DNA of 64,000 nt from Kitasatospora herbaricolor (GCF_030813695.1 NZ_JAUSVA010000002.1:2356001-2420000); one strand, 5' to 3'. Shown: positions 51,834 through 61,692, numbered from the stretch's first letter. Translations and numbers: made by a program. The notes: generated by a model from the letters alone, not told the origin.

Positions 51834-51920
51834 AACCGTCTCCTCATACTGGGGCATCAGGACCCACACCTCGTGGGCCCCAAAGTAGCCGCGATCCCCA
51901 TCCGGAGACTGAAACACCGG

Positions 51921-51960
51921 ACAAAACAAATGCGCCTGTTGGTTGGTACCAGCAGGCGCA
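51921..51960 (-). terminator. Terminator-like hairpin upstream of cspA
   Basis: On the minus strand TGCGCCTG (51960-51953) pairs with CAGGCGCA (51938-51931), with a further TGGT/ACCA inner stem, and is followed directly by TTTGTTTTGT. This is the best rho-independent signature in the window. It may end the MMPL transcript (stop at 52162) or act inside the cspA leader. A possible cspA promoter (TTGCAG at 51990-51985, GTATAT at 51967-51962, 17-bp spacer) overlaps it. Confidence 0.6.
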
Positions 51961-52161
51961 CATATACGTTCATGGGAACCAAAACTGCAACTGCGTCGAC
52001 TGTAGCACGGCGAACACCGGAATGATCGAGTGATTTTTGCCGGACACGTCACGTTTGCGGCCCACGGCAGCAGGGCAGGCGGCGACCGCCGGAGCGGTCG
52101 CCGCGTGCCCTGTGACCTGGGACGCACCGGGCCGGGAGGATCCTCCCGGCCCGATGGGGGA

Positions 52162-54336
52162 TCAGTGCCGGCCGGCCGGTTCCGGGGCGCCGGCGGCCTC
52201 GTCGAGCGCCACCGGGGCGTCGTGGCCCGCCACGTCGCCGTGACCGGGCCACCAGGCCGCCTTGCCCAGCAGCGCGGTCAGCGCCGGGGTGAAGAAGAGC
52301 GACATCACGAACGCCGCCAGCACGATGCCGAACGCGATCGAGAAGCCCATCTCGCTGAAGAGGGTGTTGCCCGCCAGCATCATGGTGGCGAAGGTCGCCG
52401 CCAGGATGAAGCCGGCCGCCGCGACGGTCGGACCGCCGTGCCGGATCGCCTCACCGGCCGCCTCGCGCGGGCTGCGGCCCTCGCGGGCCTCCTCCCGCAG
52501 GCGGGCGATCATCAGGATGTTGTAGTCGGTGCCGATCGCGACCACGAAGAGGTAGATGAAGATCGGCAGCATGAACATCAGACCGGGCTCGCCGGCGAAG
52601 TTCTGGAACACCAGCTTGGTCGCACCGAGGGTGGCACCGAACCCGAGGCCCACCGAGGCCATCAGGTACCAGGGGGCGACGACGCTGCGCAGCAGCAGGC
52701 CCAGGATCACCATGATCAGCAGTGCGGCGATCGGGAACACCAGCGAGTAGTCGTGCGCCATCGCGGTGTTGATGTCCTTGTAGACGGACGTGATGCCGCC
52801 GACGTACGCCTTGGTGCCGGCCGGCGCCTCCTCGTGCGCGGTGTCGCGCAGGCCGGCGATGGTGCTGATGGCCTGGTTGCTGGCCGGGCTGTCCTTGAGC
52901 AGCACGGTGAAGTTGGCCGTGCCGCCGTCCTTGCTGAGACCGTCCTGGGGCAGCGCGGCGGACGCGACGCCGTTCACGCCGCCGAGCTTGGCCGCGTAGG
53001 CGTCCAGGGTGGCGGTGTCGAGCTTGGCGCCGTCCTGGGTGACGGTCAGGTACACGTGGCTCGGGTCGGCGGCGCCGGCCGAGAACGCGGTCATCAGCTT
53101 GTCCTGGACGACCATCGACTCCTTGCTCTTCGGCATGGAGCTGCCGGCCAGGTCGAAGGTGCCCTTGTAGCCGACCACGGAGAGCGCCAGTGCCAGCATG
53201 ACGACGCCGGAGCCCAGCGCGGCGATGCCCGGACGGCGGCTGACGGCCTTGCCGATGGCCGCGAAGCGGGCGCCCTTGGGCTCGCGCTGCCAGGCCTTGG
53301 AGGGCCAGAACAGCACCTTCTCCGGAATGAGGGAGAGGATCGCGGGCACCAGGGTGACCGAGGCCAGGGCGGTGACGGCGACCGCGATGGCCAGCGACGG
53401 GCCGAGCGCCTTGAAGAGGCCGAGGCTGGAGAGCACCAGGACGGCGAAGGCCACCACGACGGCGCCGGCGGCGGAGGCGATCGCCTCGCCGACCCGGCCG
53501 ACCGCGTTGACCACGGCGGTCTTGCGGTCCTCGCCGGCCCGCAGCCGTTCGCGGTAGCGGAACATCAGGAAGAGGAAGTAGTCGGTGCCGACGCCGAACA
53601 GCACCACGATCAGGATCGCGGACATGGAGGCGTCGGACTTGAGTCCGAAGATCTTGCTCGCGTCCGCGATCAGGCCGTTGGCGACCATCGAGTAGACGAA
53701 GATCGACAGGATCGGCAGCAGCGCGATGATCGGGCTGCGGAAGATGATCCCGAGCGTGATCAGGATGATCACCACGGTGCCGCCGCCGATCAGGGCGTTG
53801 GCGAGCGCGGAGGAGTCCTTCTGGTCCAGGTTCATCGCGGACTGGCCGCCGACCTGGAACTTCAGCGGGGTGCCGGCGGTCAGCTCGGCGCCGCCGTCAC
53901 GGAGCGCCTTGGCGGCTTCGCCGTACTCCTCGCTCTGCATCTTGGTCTTGTCGATGGCGACCATCGACAGCGCGTACTTGCCGTCCTTGGAGGTGGACTG
54001 CTGGCTCACCGGGATGATCTGCTCGACCAGCGCGATGTGCTTGTCGCCCAGCCCCTGGACCACCTTGTTCATGGTGGCCTGGTCGGCCGCGTCCAGCTTG
54101 CCGCCGTCGGTGCGCTCGAAGAGCAGCAGCGCGCCCGGGGTGAAGCTGGCGGGGAAGGCCCGCTCCTGGAGCTCCGAGGCCTGGATGGACTCGTAGTGCT
54201 TCGGCAGGAAGGCGGCCTCGTCGGTCTGCGCGGTCAACTTCGGCGCGGTGCCGATGATGGCGATGGCCGCGACCACCCAAGCCGCGATCACCCACCACGC
54301 TCGGGTGACCACGAATTGTCCGATTCGGTGGAACAT
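52162..54336 (-). CDS. MMPL family transporter
   Basis: A 724-residue RND-type transporter with about 12 helices in two halves, each with a large outside loop. MMPL markers include [23 protein letters not shown] and [24 protein letters not shown], whose GTDY motifs occur once per half and hold the proton-relay Asp. The start is ATG 54336. Such proteins export lipids or antibiotics. A second, only distantly similar MMPL gene is divergent across a 488-bp gap. Confidence 0.92.
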   Translation of the reverse strand: MFHRIGQFVVTRAWWVIAAWVVAAIAIIGTAPKLTAQTDEAAFLPKHYESIQASELQERAFPASFTPGALLLFERTDGGKLDAADQATMNKVVQGLGDKHIALVEQIIPVSQQSTSKDGKYALSMVAIDKTKMQSEEYGEAAKALRDGGAELTAGTPLKFQVGGQSAMNLDQKDSSALANALIGGGTVVIILITLGIIFRSPIIALLPILSIFVYSMVANGLIADASKIFGLKSDASMSAILIVVLFGVGTDYFLFLMFRYRERLRAGEDRKTAVVNAVGRVGEAIASAAGAVVVAFAVLVLSSLGLFKALGPSLAIAVAVTALASVTLVPAILSLIPEKVLFWPSKAWQREPKGARFAAIGKAVSRRPGIAALGSGVVMLALALSVVGYKGTFDLAGSSMPKSKESMVVQDKLMTAFSAGAADPSHVYLTVTQDGAKLDTATLDAYAAKLGGVNGVASAALPQDGLSKDGGTANFTVLLKDSPASNQAISTIAGLRDTAHEEAPAGTKAYVGGITSVYKDINTAMAHDYSLVFPIAALLIMVILGLLLRSVVAPWYLMASVGLGFGATLGATKLVFQNFAGEPGLMFMLPIFIYLFVVAIGTDYNILMIARLREEAREGRSPREAAGEAIRHGGPTVAAAGFILAATFATMMLAGNTLFSEMGFSIAFGIVLAAFVMSLFFTPALTALLGKAAWWPGHGDVAGHDAPVALDEAAGAPEPAGRH

Positions 54337-54478
54337 GCTCGCTGTGCCTCCTGGGCATGGTCACCGCAGCCCAGGGGAACGGGACGCCGGGCGACGGCTG
54401 AGGACCGGCCGAGGAGCGGGGGTTCCGCTCGTTAGCCGGTCGGCAGGTAAGTGTCGTGAGGAACCATCCTACGAGCAC

Positions 54479-54500
54479 TTGCTTGCCGCCCGGCAAGCAA
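54479..54500. promoter_or_regulatory. Operator-like palindrome between MMPL genes
   Basis: TTGCTTGCC-GCCC-GGCAAGCAA, a perfect 9-bp inverted repeat, lies 143 bp before the minus-strand MMPL start. It looks like a TetR-type site, but no regulator gene is adjacent. The rest of the 54337-54824 gap has no gene; TAGATT (54741-54746) is a possible -10 for the plus-strand gene. Confidence 0.6.
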
Positions 54501-54824
54501 CCCCCCGCGGGTCCGCCCCCTCAGGGACGCCGACTGCGCCGCCCCGCACCATCCTCCCCCGGCCCCACCCCCGTTGACCTCGTGCTCCGGGTGGAGGCGC
54601 CTCCCCCTCAGGGTGGAGTCCGGCGCTGTCCCCAAGGAGGAGATCAGGGACGCGGGTAGGGAAAACCCCACCCCTCCCCCGAGGCGGACCCCCGGGGCGA
54701 CTCCCCCGTCAGCCGGATACCGGCCCGCCCCCCGGCTTCCTAGATTCGATGACGACGCCGGACCGCACCCGGCACCAGACACCGGCGGCCCGCACCGCCG
54801 CGATCCCCGGGGGGACGTACCACC

Positions 54825-57146
54825 GTGACACCCAGATCAGGCCCCGACCGCCCGAGTCCCACTCGTCCCGCCCGCCCCCGCCCGCCGCGCCAGGGGCTCG
54901 CCGCCGCCATGGGCGCCTGGAGCGCCCGGCACCGCAGGAGCGCCGTCTTCGGCTGGCTGCTCTTCGTCGTCCTCGCCGCCTACCTCGGCGGGGTGCACGG
55001 CAGCACCCAGGTCACCGAGTCCGAATCCATGCCCGGCCAGGTCGCCCGCGCCGCGAAGATCCTCGACGAGGCCGGCATCAAGGCACCGGCCTCCGAGAGC
55101 GTGCTCGTCCAGAGCGCTTCGCTGACCGCCGACGACCCGGCCTTCCGCGCCGTCGTCGACCAGGTCCGGGCCGCCGTCACCGGCACCGGGAGGACCGCGG
55201 ACCTGCGCTCCCCGTACGACACCCAGGCCTTCTCCGCCGACCGCCGCTCCGCCCTGGTCCAGTTCACCGTCACCGGCGACCGCGAGAAGGCCGTCGAGAA
55301 CATCCCCGCCGTCCTGGACGCCGTGGCGAAGGTCCAGGCGCAGCACCGCGACCTCACCGTCGAGGAGCTCGGCGAGGCCAGCTCCGGCAAGTGGTTCGAG
55401 GACCAGTTCGCCGACGACTTCCAGCGCGCCGAGTGGACGGCCGTCCCGCTCGCCCTCGGCATCCTGCTGATCGCCTTCGGCGCCCTGGTCGCCGCCGTCC
55501 TGCCGGTGGTGCTCGCCCTCACCGCCTTCATCGCGGCCGGCGGCCTGGTCGCCCTCAGCAGCGGGCTGCTGCACACCAGCAACGACGCCAGCTCGGTGAT
55601 GCTGCTGGTCGGCCTGGCCGTCGGCGTCGACTACTGCCTCTTCTACCTGCGCCGCGAACGCGAGGAGCGGGCCGCCGGGCACGACGCCGAGACCGCCCTG
55701 CGGATCGCCGCCGCCACCAGCGGCCGGGCCGTCCTGGTCTCCGGCGTCACCGTGGTCGTCGCGATGGCCGGCATGTTCCTCACCGGCATCGCCGACTTCC
55801 AGGCCATGTCCTACGCCACCATCGTCGTGGTGATCACCGCCGTGCTCGGCTCGCTCACCGTCCTGCCCGCCCTGCTCTCCATGCTCGGCGACCGGGTCGA
55901 CAAGGGCAAGGTCCCGCTGCTGCACCGGCTGCGCCGGCCGGAGAGCGCCGCGACCGGCGGCCGGATCTGGAACGCCGTCCTCACCCCGGTGCTGCGCCGC
56001 CCGCTGGCCGCCACCGTCCTGGCCGGCGGCCTCCTCCTCGGCATCGCCGCCCCGCTGCTCACCATGCACACCGCCAACCTCACCTTCCAGCAGCAACTGC
56101 CCAAGGGCAACGCCCTGGTGGCCACCTCCGAGCGGATCCAGGCCGCCTTCCCCGGCAGCCCCTCCCCCGCCACCGTCGTGGTCAAGGCCACCGACATCGA
56201 CTCCGCGGCGATCAGCGCCGCGATCGAGGACCTCAAGTCCAGGGCCCTGGCGAGCAACCGAATGCACGGCCCGGTCGACGTGACCCTGCACGCCGAGCAG
56301 AACATCGCCACCATCGACATCCCGCTGATGGGCTCCGGCAACGACAGCGCCAGCACCGAGGCCCTGCGCACCCTGCGCGAGGACATCATCCCGGCCACCC
56401 TGCTGAAGGTCCCCGGCACCGAGGCGCCGGTCACCGGCTCCACCGCCGGCTCGCACGACTTCAACGAGCAGATGACCGGCAGCATGCTGCCGGTGTTCGG
56501 GTTCGTGGTGGCCTTCGCCTTCCTGCTGATGCTCACCTCCTTCCGCTCGCTGGCCGTCGCCGTCACCGCCGTGGTGCTCAACCTGCTCTCGGTCGGCGCG
56601 GCGTACGGGGTGCTGACGCTGGTCTTCCAGCACGGCGTCGGCGCCTCGCTGCTCGGCACGGCCGGGGTCGGCGCGATCGACAGCTGGGTGCCGCTGTTCC
56701 TCTTCGTGATCCTCTTCGGACTCTCGATGGACTACCACGTCTTCGTGGTCTCCCGGATCAAGGAGGGCCACGACCGGGGCCTGTCCACCCAGGCCGCCAT
56801 CGCCCACGGCATCCGTTCCACCGCCGGGGTCGTCACCAGCGCGGCGGTCATCATGGTCGCGGTGTTCGGGGTCTTCGGAACGCTCTCCATGCAGTCCATG
56901 AAGCAGATGGGCGTCGGCCTCGCGGTCGCCGTGCTGATCGACGCGACGATCATCCGCGGGGTGCTGCTGCCCGCCGTGATGAGCCTGCTCGGCGAGCGCA
57001 ACTGGTACCTGCCGCGCTGGCTCGGCCGGCTCCCCGACTTCTCGCACACCGAGCCCGCCCCGCTCACCGACCGGGCCGCACCCGCGGCCCCGGCCGGGCC
57101 GGAGCCCGGGACGGACGGCGCCCGGCGCCGCCGGGTCGGTGTCTGA
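54825..57146 (+). CDS. MMPL family transporter
   Basis: A 773-residue MMPL/RND transporter started by GTG 54825 after GGGGGACG. Each half carries the proton-relay motif: LLVGLAVGVDYCLFYLRREREE and FVILFGLSMDYHVFVVSRIKEG. The latter pattern is common in streptomycete MMPL exporters. The N-terminus is Pro/Arg-rich and the C-terminal tail disordered. It ends in a very strong terminator. Substrate unknown. Confidence 0.92.
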   Translation: MTPRSGPDRPSPTRPARPRPPRQGLAAAMGAWSARHRRSAVFGWLLFVVLAAYLGGVHGSTQVTESESMPGQVARAAKILDEAGIKAPASESVLVQSASLTADDPAFRAVVDQVRAAVTGTGRTADLRSPYDTQAFSADRRSALVQFTVTGDREKAVENIPAVLDAVAKVQAQHRDLTVEELGEASSGKWFEDQFADDFQRAEWTAVPLALGILLIAFGALVAAVLPVVLALTAFIAAGGLVALSSGLLHTSNDASSVMLLVGLAVGVDYCLFYLRREREERAAGHDAETALRIAAATSGRAVLVSGVTVVVAMAGMFLTGIADFQAMSYATIVVVITAVLGSLTVLPALLSMLGDRVDKGKVPLLHRLRRPESAATGGRIWNAVLTPVLRRPLAATVLAGGLLLGIAAPLLTMHTANLTFQQQLPKGNALVATSERIQAAFPGSPSPATVVVKATDIDSAAISAAIEDLKSRALASNRMHGPVDVTLHAEQNIATIDIPLMGSGNDSASTEALRTLREDIIPATLLKVPGTEAPVTGSTAGSHDFNEQMTGSMLPVFGFVVAFAFLLMLTSFRSLAVAVTAVVLNLLSVGAAYGVLTLVFQHGVGASLLGTAGVGAIDSWVPLFLFVILFGLSMDYHVFVVSRIKEGHDRGLSTQAAIAHGIRSTAGVVTSAAVIMVAVFGVFGTLSMQSMKQMGVGLAVAVLIDATIIRGVLLPAVMSLLGERNWYLPRWLGRLPDFSHTEPAPLTDRAAPAAPAGPEPGTDGARRRRVGV

Positions 57147-57161
57147 CCCCTGTCCTTCGCT

Positions 57162-57194
57162 GATGCCGGGCCCGCCACTGGCGGGCCCGGCATC
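57162..57194. terminator. Very strong bidirectional terminator
   Basis: A perfect 15-bp stem, GATGCCGGGCCCGCC (57162-57176) with GGCGGGCCCGGCATC (57180-57194), loop ACT, between convergent MMPL and MBL genes. Confidence 0.85.
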
Positions 57195-57209
57195 ACCGCG
57201 TCGACCCGC

Positions 57210-58082
57210 TCAGCCGCCGATCAGCACGGTGAAGTCGGCGCTGGGGTGCAGCCCGGGCCGGCCCTCGGCCGCGTCCAGGACGGCCCGCAGGGTACGCAGT
57301 TGGCTCACCGTCAGTTGCAGCGGCGGCTCGTCCGGCTGGTACGTCGTCCCGCGCGGGTACTCCTCGCCCGGGGTGGTCGTCATCTCGATGTGGCACCCCA
57401 GGATGTGCGTCACGGGGTTGGCCTCGCAGAAGGCCAGCAGCCGGTCCACGGTGGCGGAGAAGGCCGCCGCGTCCTGGACGTAGAGGAGCCCCGGGTAGAA
57501 CGAGTCCCCGGTGAACAGCAGCCCGGTGCTGCGGTCGTGGAAGACCAGCCCGGCCGCCTGGTGGCCCGGCCCCGGGATCAGGTCGAGCACCCGCCCGCCG
57601 AGGTCGAGCTCGCCGAGCCCCTCCGGCCAGTCCTTGAGCCCGAAGGCCTCGACGACCTCCGCCTGCTCCCGGCCGACCACCGTCGTCCCCGGCCGCCCCG
57701 CGAACTGGCCGTCCCCCGCGACGTGGTCACCGTGCCCGTGGGTGTGGGCGACCAGCAGCCCGTAACCCGCCGGCGCCTGCGGGTGGCGCTCCAGCCACTC
57801 GGCGACCAGCCCGTCCACCGTGCTCCGCAGCGGGAAGAACCGCTCCTCCTCGGTCGCCCCGGTGTCCAGCAGCAGCGCCCGCTCGGCGCCGAACAGCAGG
57901 AACATGAACGGCGCCTCGTAGTGCACCGACTTGTTCTGCCGCAGGATCACCGTGTCCTCGTCGTACCGGTGCACCTGGATCTCCGGCGCCGGATCGTGCT
58001 TGGCCGACGGCCAGCCGGCGTGCCAGCGGACATCGAGATTCCCGGCCCCGGGCCGCTCACCCACCTCGTCTTCGTTCGTCAC
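57210..58082 (-). CDS. Metallo-beta-lactamase-fold hydrolase
   Basis: A 290-residue MBL-fold protein. The metal site HTHGHGDH is complete, with later ligands in GPGHQAAG, FTGDSFY and GCHIEM. The GTG start at 58082 (VTNEDEVGER) may be replaced by a later one. No signal peptide is present. The substrate is unknown; family members cleave thioesters, lactones or nucleotides. Confidence 0.88.
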   Translation of the reverse strand: MTNEDEVGERPGAGNLDVRWHAGWPSAKHDPAPEIQVHRYDEDTVILRQNKSVHYEAPFMFLLFGAERALLLDTGATEEERFFPLRSTVDGLVAEWLERHPQAPAGYGLLVAHTHGHGDHVAGDGQFAGRPGTTVVGREQAEVVEAFGLKDWPEGLGELDLGGRVLDLIPGPGHQAAGLVFHDRSTGLLFTGDSFYPGLLYVQDAAAFSATVDRLLAFCEANPVTHILGCHIEMTTTPGEEYPRGTTYQPDEPPLQLTVSQLRTLRAVLDAAEGRPGLHPSADFTVLIGG

Positions 58083-58181
58083 TCGGCCACGGTACCGGGC
58101 GACGGCGGGGGTGGCCGGGGCCCGGCGGCCGACAGCCTTCGTTGCCGAATGCCGGACGGCTCAGGCCACCCGCCGCCCCCG

Positions 58182-58688
58182 TCATCGCATCGGCTGAGGT
58201 GTCCCGTCGGGCCAGACGCACGGGGCCCGGACCGACACCTGCATGAGCTGACCCGGTGCGAGCCCGCCGTAGAGCATCGCCAGAAAGCCGTCGGAAGATC
58301 TCGTGCCGGTCAGAACCTTGTCGACATCCTTGGTGATCTTGAAATCATGAGCTCCGAAATACGCCCTGGCAGCCGCGTAGACCTCTGCCTGTCGCTCCTC
58401 CGGCAACCCGCTGACCGTTGCCAGGCGACCGGCCTGCCGCCTCCCGTCGGCACTCTCGCTGTGGGGCTTGTAGCAGTCGTTCTCGTTCGCGGCCGGAGGC
58501 TCGAAGCGGGCCCCCGCCGGCAGCGCCTGCTCGATGTCGGCCAACAGGGTGTCGGCCTGCCCCCGGGAAACCTCCAAGGTGACGGTGGGCCGGCTGAGGT
58601 CGCTGTCCTCCCCGCAGCCGGCCACCAGGACACCGAAAACGGCCACGACAGCGCCCAGCCGCAGGACTGCGGGACGGATGTTCTTCAC
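58182..58688 (-). CDS. Lipoprotein behind the WXG-hydrolase gene
   Basis: A 168-residue exported lipoprotein. GTG 58688 follows GGGGG at good spacing; the signal VKNIRPAVLRLGAVVAVFGV ends in lipobox VAGC. The mature part (TVTLEVSRGQADTLLADIEQ … ENDCYKPHSES … VRAPCVWPDG) has two further cysteines. It is the last gene of a three-gene minus-strand set with a WXG-like protein and a WXG-hydrolase, separated from the latter by 100 bp. I do not know the family; an immunity or accessory role outside the membrane is a reasonable guess. Confidence 0.7.
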   Translation of the reverse strand: MKNIRPAVLRLGAVVAVFGVLVAGCGEDSDLSRPTVTLEVSRGQADTLLADIEQALPAGARFEPPAANENDCYKPHSESADGRRQAGRLATVSGLPEERQAEVYAAARAYFGAHDFKITKDVDKVLTGTRSSDGFLAMLYGGLAPGQLMQVSVRAPCVWPDGTPQPMR

Positions 58689-58788
58689 GGCTTCCCCCCG
58701 ACCGCGACGCTGCCGCAGCTGTGCTCCGGAAAGTCGCCCGGGCCGACGACCGGTGCGGTGGCCGCCGCCGCGGCGGCCCTGAGCGGCC

Positions 58789-60369
58789 TCACGGCCGTCC
58801 ACCCGCAGCGATGCGCCCGAAGGCGAACCACGACGGTGTCTGATCGTTCCAGTAGTGGCCATGATCGGTGTTGGGAGCGGTCGGGACGGCTGTGGCACCG
58901 AACGCCGGGTCGGCAGGATCCGCGCCGTAGCCCAGGCCCGCCCAGTCGGCGATGCCGTCCTGATCACCTCGGGCCACGAAGACCCGGGACGGGTCGATCC
59001 GCAGTTCCTTGATGTTGTCGACCCCCAGCCCGGGGCTGCCGACGAAGACCGCGCCGTCGACGGGCAGGCCCCGATCACGCATGGCCATCCCGACCGCGAC
59101 GCTGCCGTAGCTGTGTCCCATGATCGTGTTGTTCGAGGGCGGGCCCTCGTGGGTGGCCCGCAAGCCGGTCTGGAAGTTGTAGATGCTGTCCCGGGCGTCC
59201 AGCGCCGGCTGGCCGAACGAGGCGTTCGGGAGGGCCTGCGGTGCGTCGTAGCCGCTCCACGCGATCGTCGCGGTGGTCTTCCCGGTGCCGTCCGCCGCCC
59301 TCCGGGCGGAGTTGGCCATCTCGTAGGCCTTGTCCATGTCGCCGTTGATGTTGCCCAGCCGTGCCGTGGTACCGGGCACGAAGGTGAGGACGTTGTCCGC
59401 CGTGTCGGGGTTGTTCACCGCGACCAGCGCATGCCCGTTGTCCTTGGTGTCGAAGCCCAGCAGGAAGGTGGGCTGGTACAGGGGCGGCTTGGAATGGTCC
59501 AGCTTCTGCTGGATGTCGTCGATGCCCTTGAGCTGGTCCTGGATCTGCTTGATCCGGGTCGCCTTCGGATCCTCCATCACCGTGCTTCCTGGGCCCGACA
59601 TCGGCTGCCCGGGCTTGCCGATCCGGTCCAGTTCGCCCTGGAGTTCGGCCCGGCGCTGGCGGAGGATGATCCGGTTGGCCTGGTCGCGGGCCAGGCAGGG
59701 GACGCCGTCGCGGTTGCCGATCTGGTCCGGGCGGTTGTGGATGAGGTGCTGCTGCTCGGCCGGGGTCAGCCCGTCCCACCAGGCCTTGACCTGGGCGGGG
59801 GTGGCCTTGGCGTCGGGCGGGGTCTCGCGGGTGCCGGCGCCCGCCTTGTCGGCCAGGGCGGCCGTGGCGTCCAGGCCGGTGCCGGTGGTGGCGTTCTCGG
59901 CGAAGTGCCGCAGCCGGCGGGTGATCGCATCGTCGGCGTGCTGGGCGTCGCGCAGGGCGTCCTGGACGCGGAGGCTGAGCGATTTGGCCTTGACCTCGAA
60001 GGTGTCGTCCTTGTTCTCCCAGGACATCGCGCCGTCCGGCTTCACCGTGATGCCGGCGGCCTTGGCGTCGTCGAGGGCCTGGATCAGTTCCGCCTGGACG
60101 AGTGCGATCGACTGCTGGGCGTCGGCCAGCACACCGCTGACGAGCTTCAACTCGTCGTCGGCGGCCAGCAGTTTGCTGGCGAAAAGGTCGAGGTCGGCGA
60201 AGGCCCGGGTGGCGGCGCTGCCGGTCCATCCGGAGTTGTGCAGCCGGTCCACGACCGTCCGCTTCCAGGCCTCGACATGTGCGTTGAACGCCGTCACCAG
60301 GGCGTCGTAGCCGGCCCTGGCGGCGGCGAGGCCGGTGAAGTCGGCCTTCAGGACGGTGTCGATCTCCAT
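58789..60369 (-). CDS. WXG-domain alpha/beta hydrolase (DUF1023 type)
   Basis: A 526-residue protein. The N-terminal ~150 residues are helical with a WXG motif (NSGWTGSAATRAF, W48-T49-G50), like ESAT-6/WXG100-type secretion domains. The C-terminal ~230 residues form a DUF1023 alpha/beta hydrolase: nucleophile Ser420 in GHSYGS, an acidic residue in ARGDQDGIAD and His505 in TDHGHYW. No Sec signal is present, so export through a type VII system is plausible. ATG 60369 has GAGGAG upstream and is 2 bp behind the preceding gene's stop. It may be a secreted lipase or esterase toxin or a cell-envelope enzyme. Confidence 0.8.
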   Translation of the reverse strand: MEIDTVLKADFTGLAAARAGYDALVTAFNAHVEAWKRTVVDRLHNSGWTGSAATRAFADLDLFASKLLAADDELKLVSGVLADAQQSIALVQAELIQALDDAKAAGITVKPDGAMSWENKDDTFEVKAKSLSLRVQDALRDAQHADDAITRRLRHFAENATTGTGLDATAALADKAGAGTRETPPDAKATPAQVKAWWDGLTPAEQQHLIHNRPDQIGNRDGVPCLARDQANRIILRQRRAELQGELDRIGKPGQPMSGPGSTVMEDPKATRIKQIQDQLKGIDDIQQKLDHSKPPLYQPTFLLGFDTKDNGHALVAVNNPDTADNVLTFVPGTTARLGNINGDMDKAYEMANSARRAADGTGKTTATIAWSGYDAPQALPNASFGQPALDARDSIYNFQTGLRATHEGPPSNNTIMGHSYGSVAVGMAMRDRGLPVDGAVFVGSPGLGVDNIKELRIDPSRVFVARGDQDGIADWAGLGYGADPADPAFGATAVPTAPNTDHGHYWNDQTPSWFAFGRIAAGGRP

Positions 60370-60371
60370 GG

Positions 60372-60818
60372 TCAGCTCCTCCCCGGCGCCGCGTAGGGGC
60401 TGTTCACGATCCTGGTGCCGAACGGGTCCGGTCCGAGGGCGGCCTGCGGCTTGTACGGGCCGGGCACCACCGGTGCGGCCGGGCCGGCGCCCGCCGGGCC
60501 CAGGATGGCCTCGTTCAGCCGGGCGGCCGTGGCCGCGTCGTTGTCCTCGTAGTTCTGCGCGACCGCGACCAGCTTCGTGCTGTAGGTGTCCATGTCCGTG
60601 GACAGCCGGTCCAGCACCGCCTTCCAGGCGTTGGTGCAGTCGTGCAGCGCGCCGGCGGCGGCCCAGCCCGGCAACTTGCCCGAGGCCTGGTCGCTCGGAC
60701 CGGTGATCCTGCCGGTCTCGCCCGGTATCTGTCCGGCCAGCTGTGCGGCGCTCCCCGCGCACCCGCGCAGTTCGGCCGGGTCCACCTTGAAACCCGACCA
60801 TCCCCCGATGTCCCCCAC
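60372..60818 (-). CDS. WXG100/EspC-like small helical protein
   Basis: A 148-residue protein starting at GTG 60818, after GGGAGCAGGGG. It has an amphipathic helical pattern (DPAELRGCAGSAAQLAGQI … AWKAVLDRLSTDMDTYSTKLVAVAQNY) with LPGWAAAGAL where WXG proteins turn, and a Pro/Gly-rich tail. It resembles actinobacterial type VII secretion target or chaperone proteins. Its stop is 2 bp before the WXG-hydrolase start, so the two are translated together and may form a secreted heterodimer. Confidence 0.7.
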   Translation of the reverse strand: MGDIGGWSGFKVDPAELRGCAGSAAQLAGQIPGETGRITGPSDQASGKLPGWAAAGALHDCTNAWKAVLDRLSTDMDTYSTKLVAVAQNYEDNDAATAARLNEAILGPAGAGPAAPVVPGPYKPQAALGPDPFGTRIVNSPYAAPGRS

Positions 60819-61017
60819 TGCCCCTGCTCCCTCTCGTCCCCCGGGCACGCGCCGGCGGCGCGTCGCCCTCTCGCGGCCCGGTGGCCTCCAGCCCCCGACC
60901 GCACGTCAGACTAGCCACCCGCCGGGCCCGCCCCGCCCGTGCACCGCGCCCACTGTGGCCAAGGGCACACGCGGGGACGGGGCCGCCCCGACCTCGTCGC
61001 ACCCTGGTCGGCCTTGG

Positions 61018-61692
61018 TCAGTCCGCCTGCGGGTACCCGATCCCGGCGAGGTCCCCGGCCAGGTCGGCCAGGTCCAGCTCGTCGTTCAGGGCGGCGACGA
61101 CCTCGGCGGTGAGCGGGCGCAGCGCGTACACGTGCCGGACCGCCGCGAGGTCCACGGAGACCTCGTAGTAGTCCTCGGCCCAGCGCCGGTAGGCCTCGGG
61201 CGAGCGGTCGGCCAGCAGCTCGAACAGGCCCTGCGCGCCGTCGGGGTCGCGGGTGCCGGCCGGGAACTCGATCGTGCCGTGCCGCCACCGGTCGTCCGTG
61301 CTCTCCCGCCACAGGCAGACGGTGACGGCCGGGATGCCGTCCTCGTCCGAGAAGGCGGGCTCCTCGACCTGCGGGCGGAACACCGCAGGCACCTCGTCGA
61401 GCACGCCGGGCCAGGGGACGCCGTCCCGCTCCGACCGGTACGGGCTCATCACGGACTCGTGGGCGAAGCCCCGGATGTACGCGCCGGCGGCGGTGATGAC
61501 GACGGAGTACTCGTCGCCCTGTCCGTCGCGCATCGAGGCCGTCTCCTGCGCCTCATCCGAGGTGCTGTCGAAGGAGTGGTACCTGCTCTCCCAGTCCGGG
61601 GAGAGGACGGCGTCGAGGGTGGCGAGCGCACGGCAGTGGTCGCGCAGCTCGGGTACGGAGGGCAGCCGGCGGGCCACGTCGTAGGCGGTCAT
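61018..61692 (-). CDS. Hypothetical protein
   Basis: A 224-residue soluble acidic protein (MTAYDVARRLPSVPELRDH … YSVVITAAGAYIRGFAHES … DRWRHGTIEFPAGTRDPDG … YALRPLTAEVVAALNDELDL). I know similar unnamed proteins only as a conserved streptomycete hypothetical family. No signal peptide, membrane segment or catalytic motif stands out. The start at ATG 61692 has a weak ribosome site. It lies upstream of the WXG cassette on the same strand, 200 bp away, so a link is possible but unproven. Confidence 0.75.
   Translation of the reverse strand: MTAYDVARRLPSVPELRDHCRALATLDAVLSPDWESRYHSFDSTSDEAQETASMRDGQGDEYSVVITAAGAYIRGFAHESVMSPYRSERDGVPWPGVLDEVPAVFRPQVEEPAFSDEDGIPAVTVCLWRESTDDRWRHGTIEFPAGTRDPDGAQGLFELLADRSPEAYRRWAEDYYEVSVDLAAVRHVYALRPLTAEVVAALNDELDLADLAGDLAGIGYPQAD

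Noticed and set aside
54837..57047. A minus-strand frame of ~740 codons, very rich in Gly, Asp, Glu and His
   Set aside because: Antisense shadow of the MMPL gene; composition is an artefact of codon bias.
58182..60818. Complete type VII secretion system
   Set aside because: No EccC ATPase, EccB/D/E or mycosin gene occurs in the window; only possible substrates are present.
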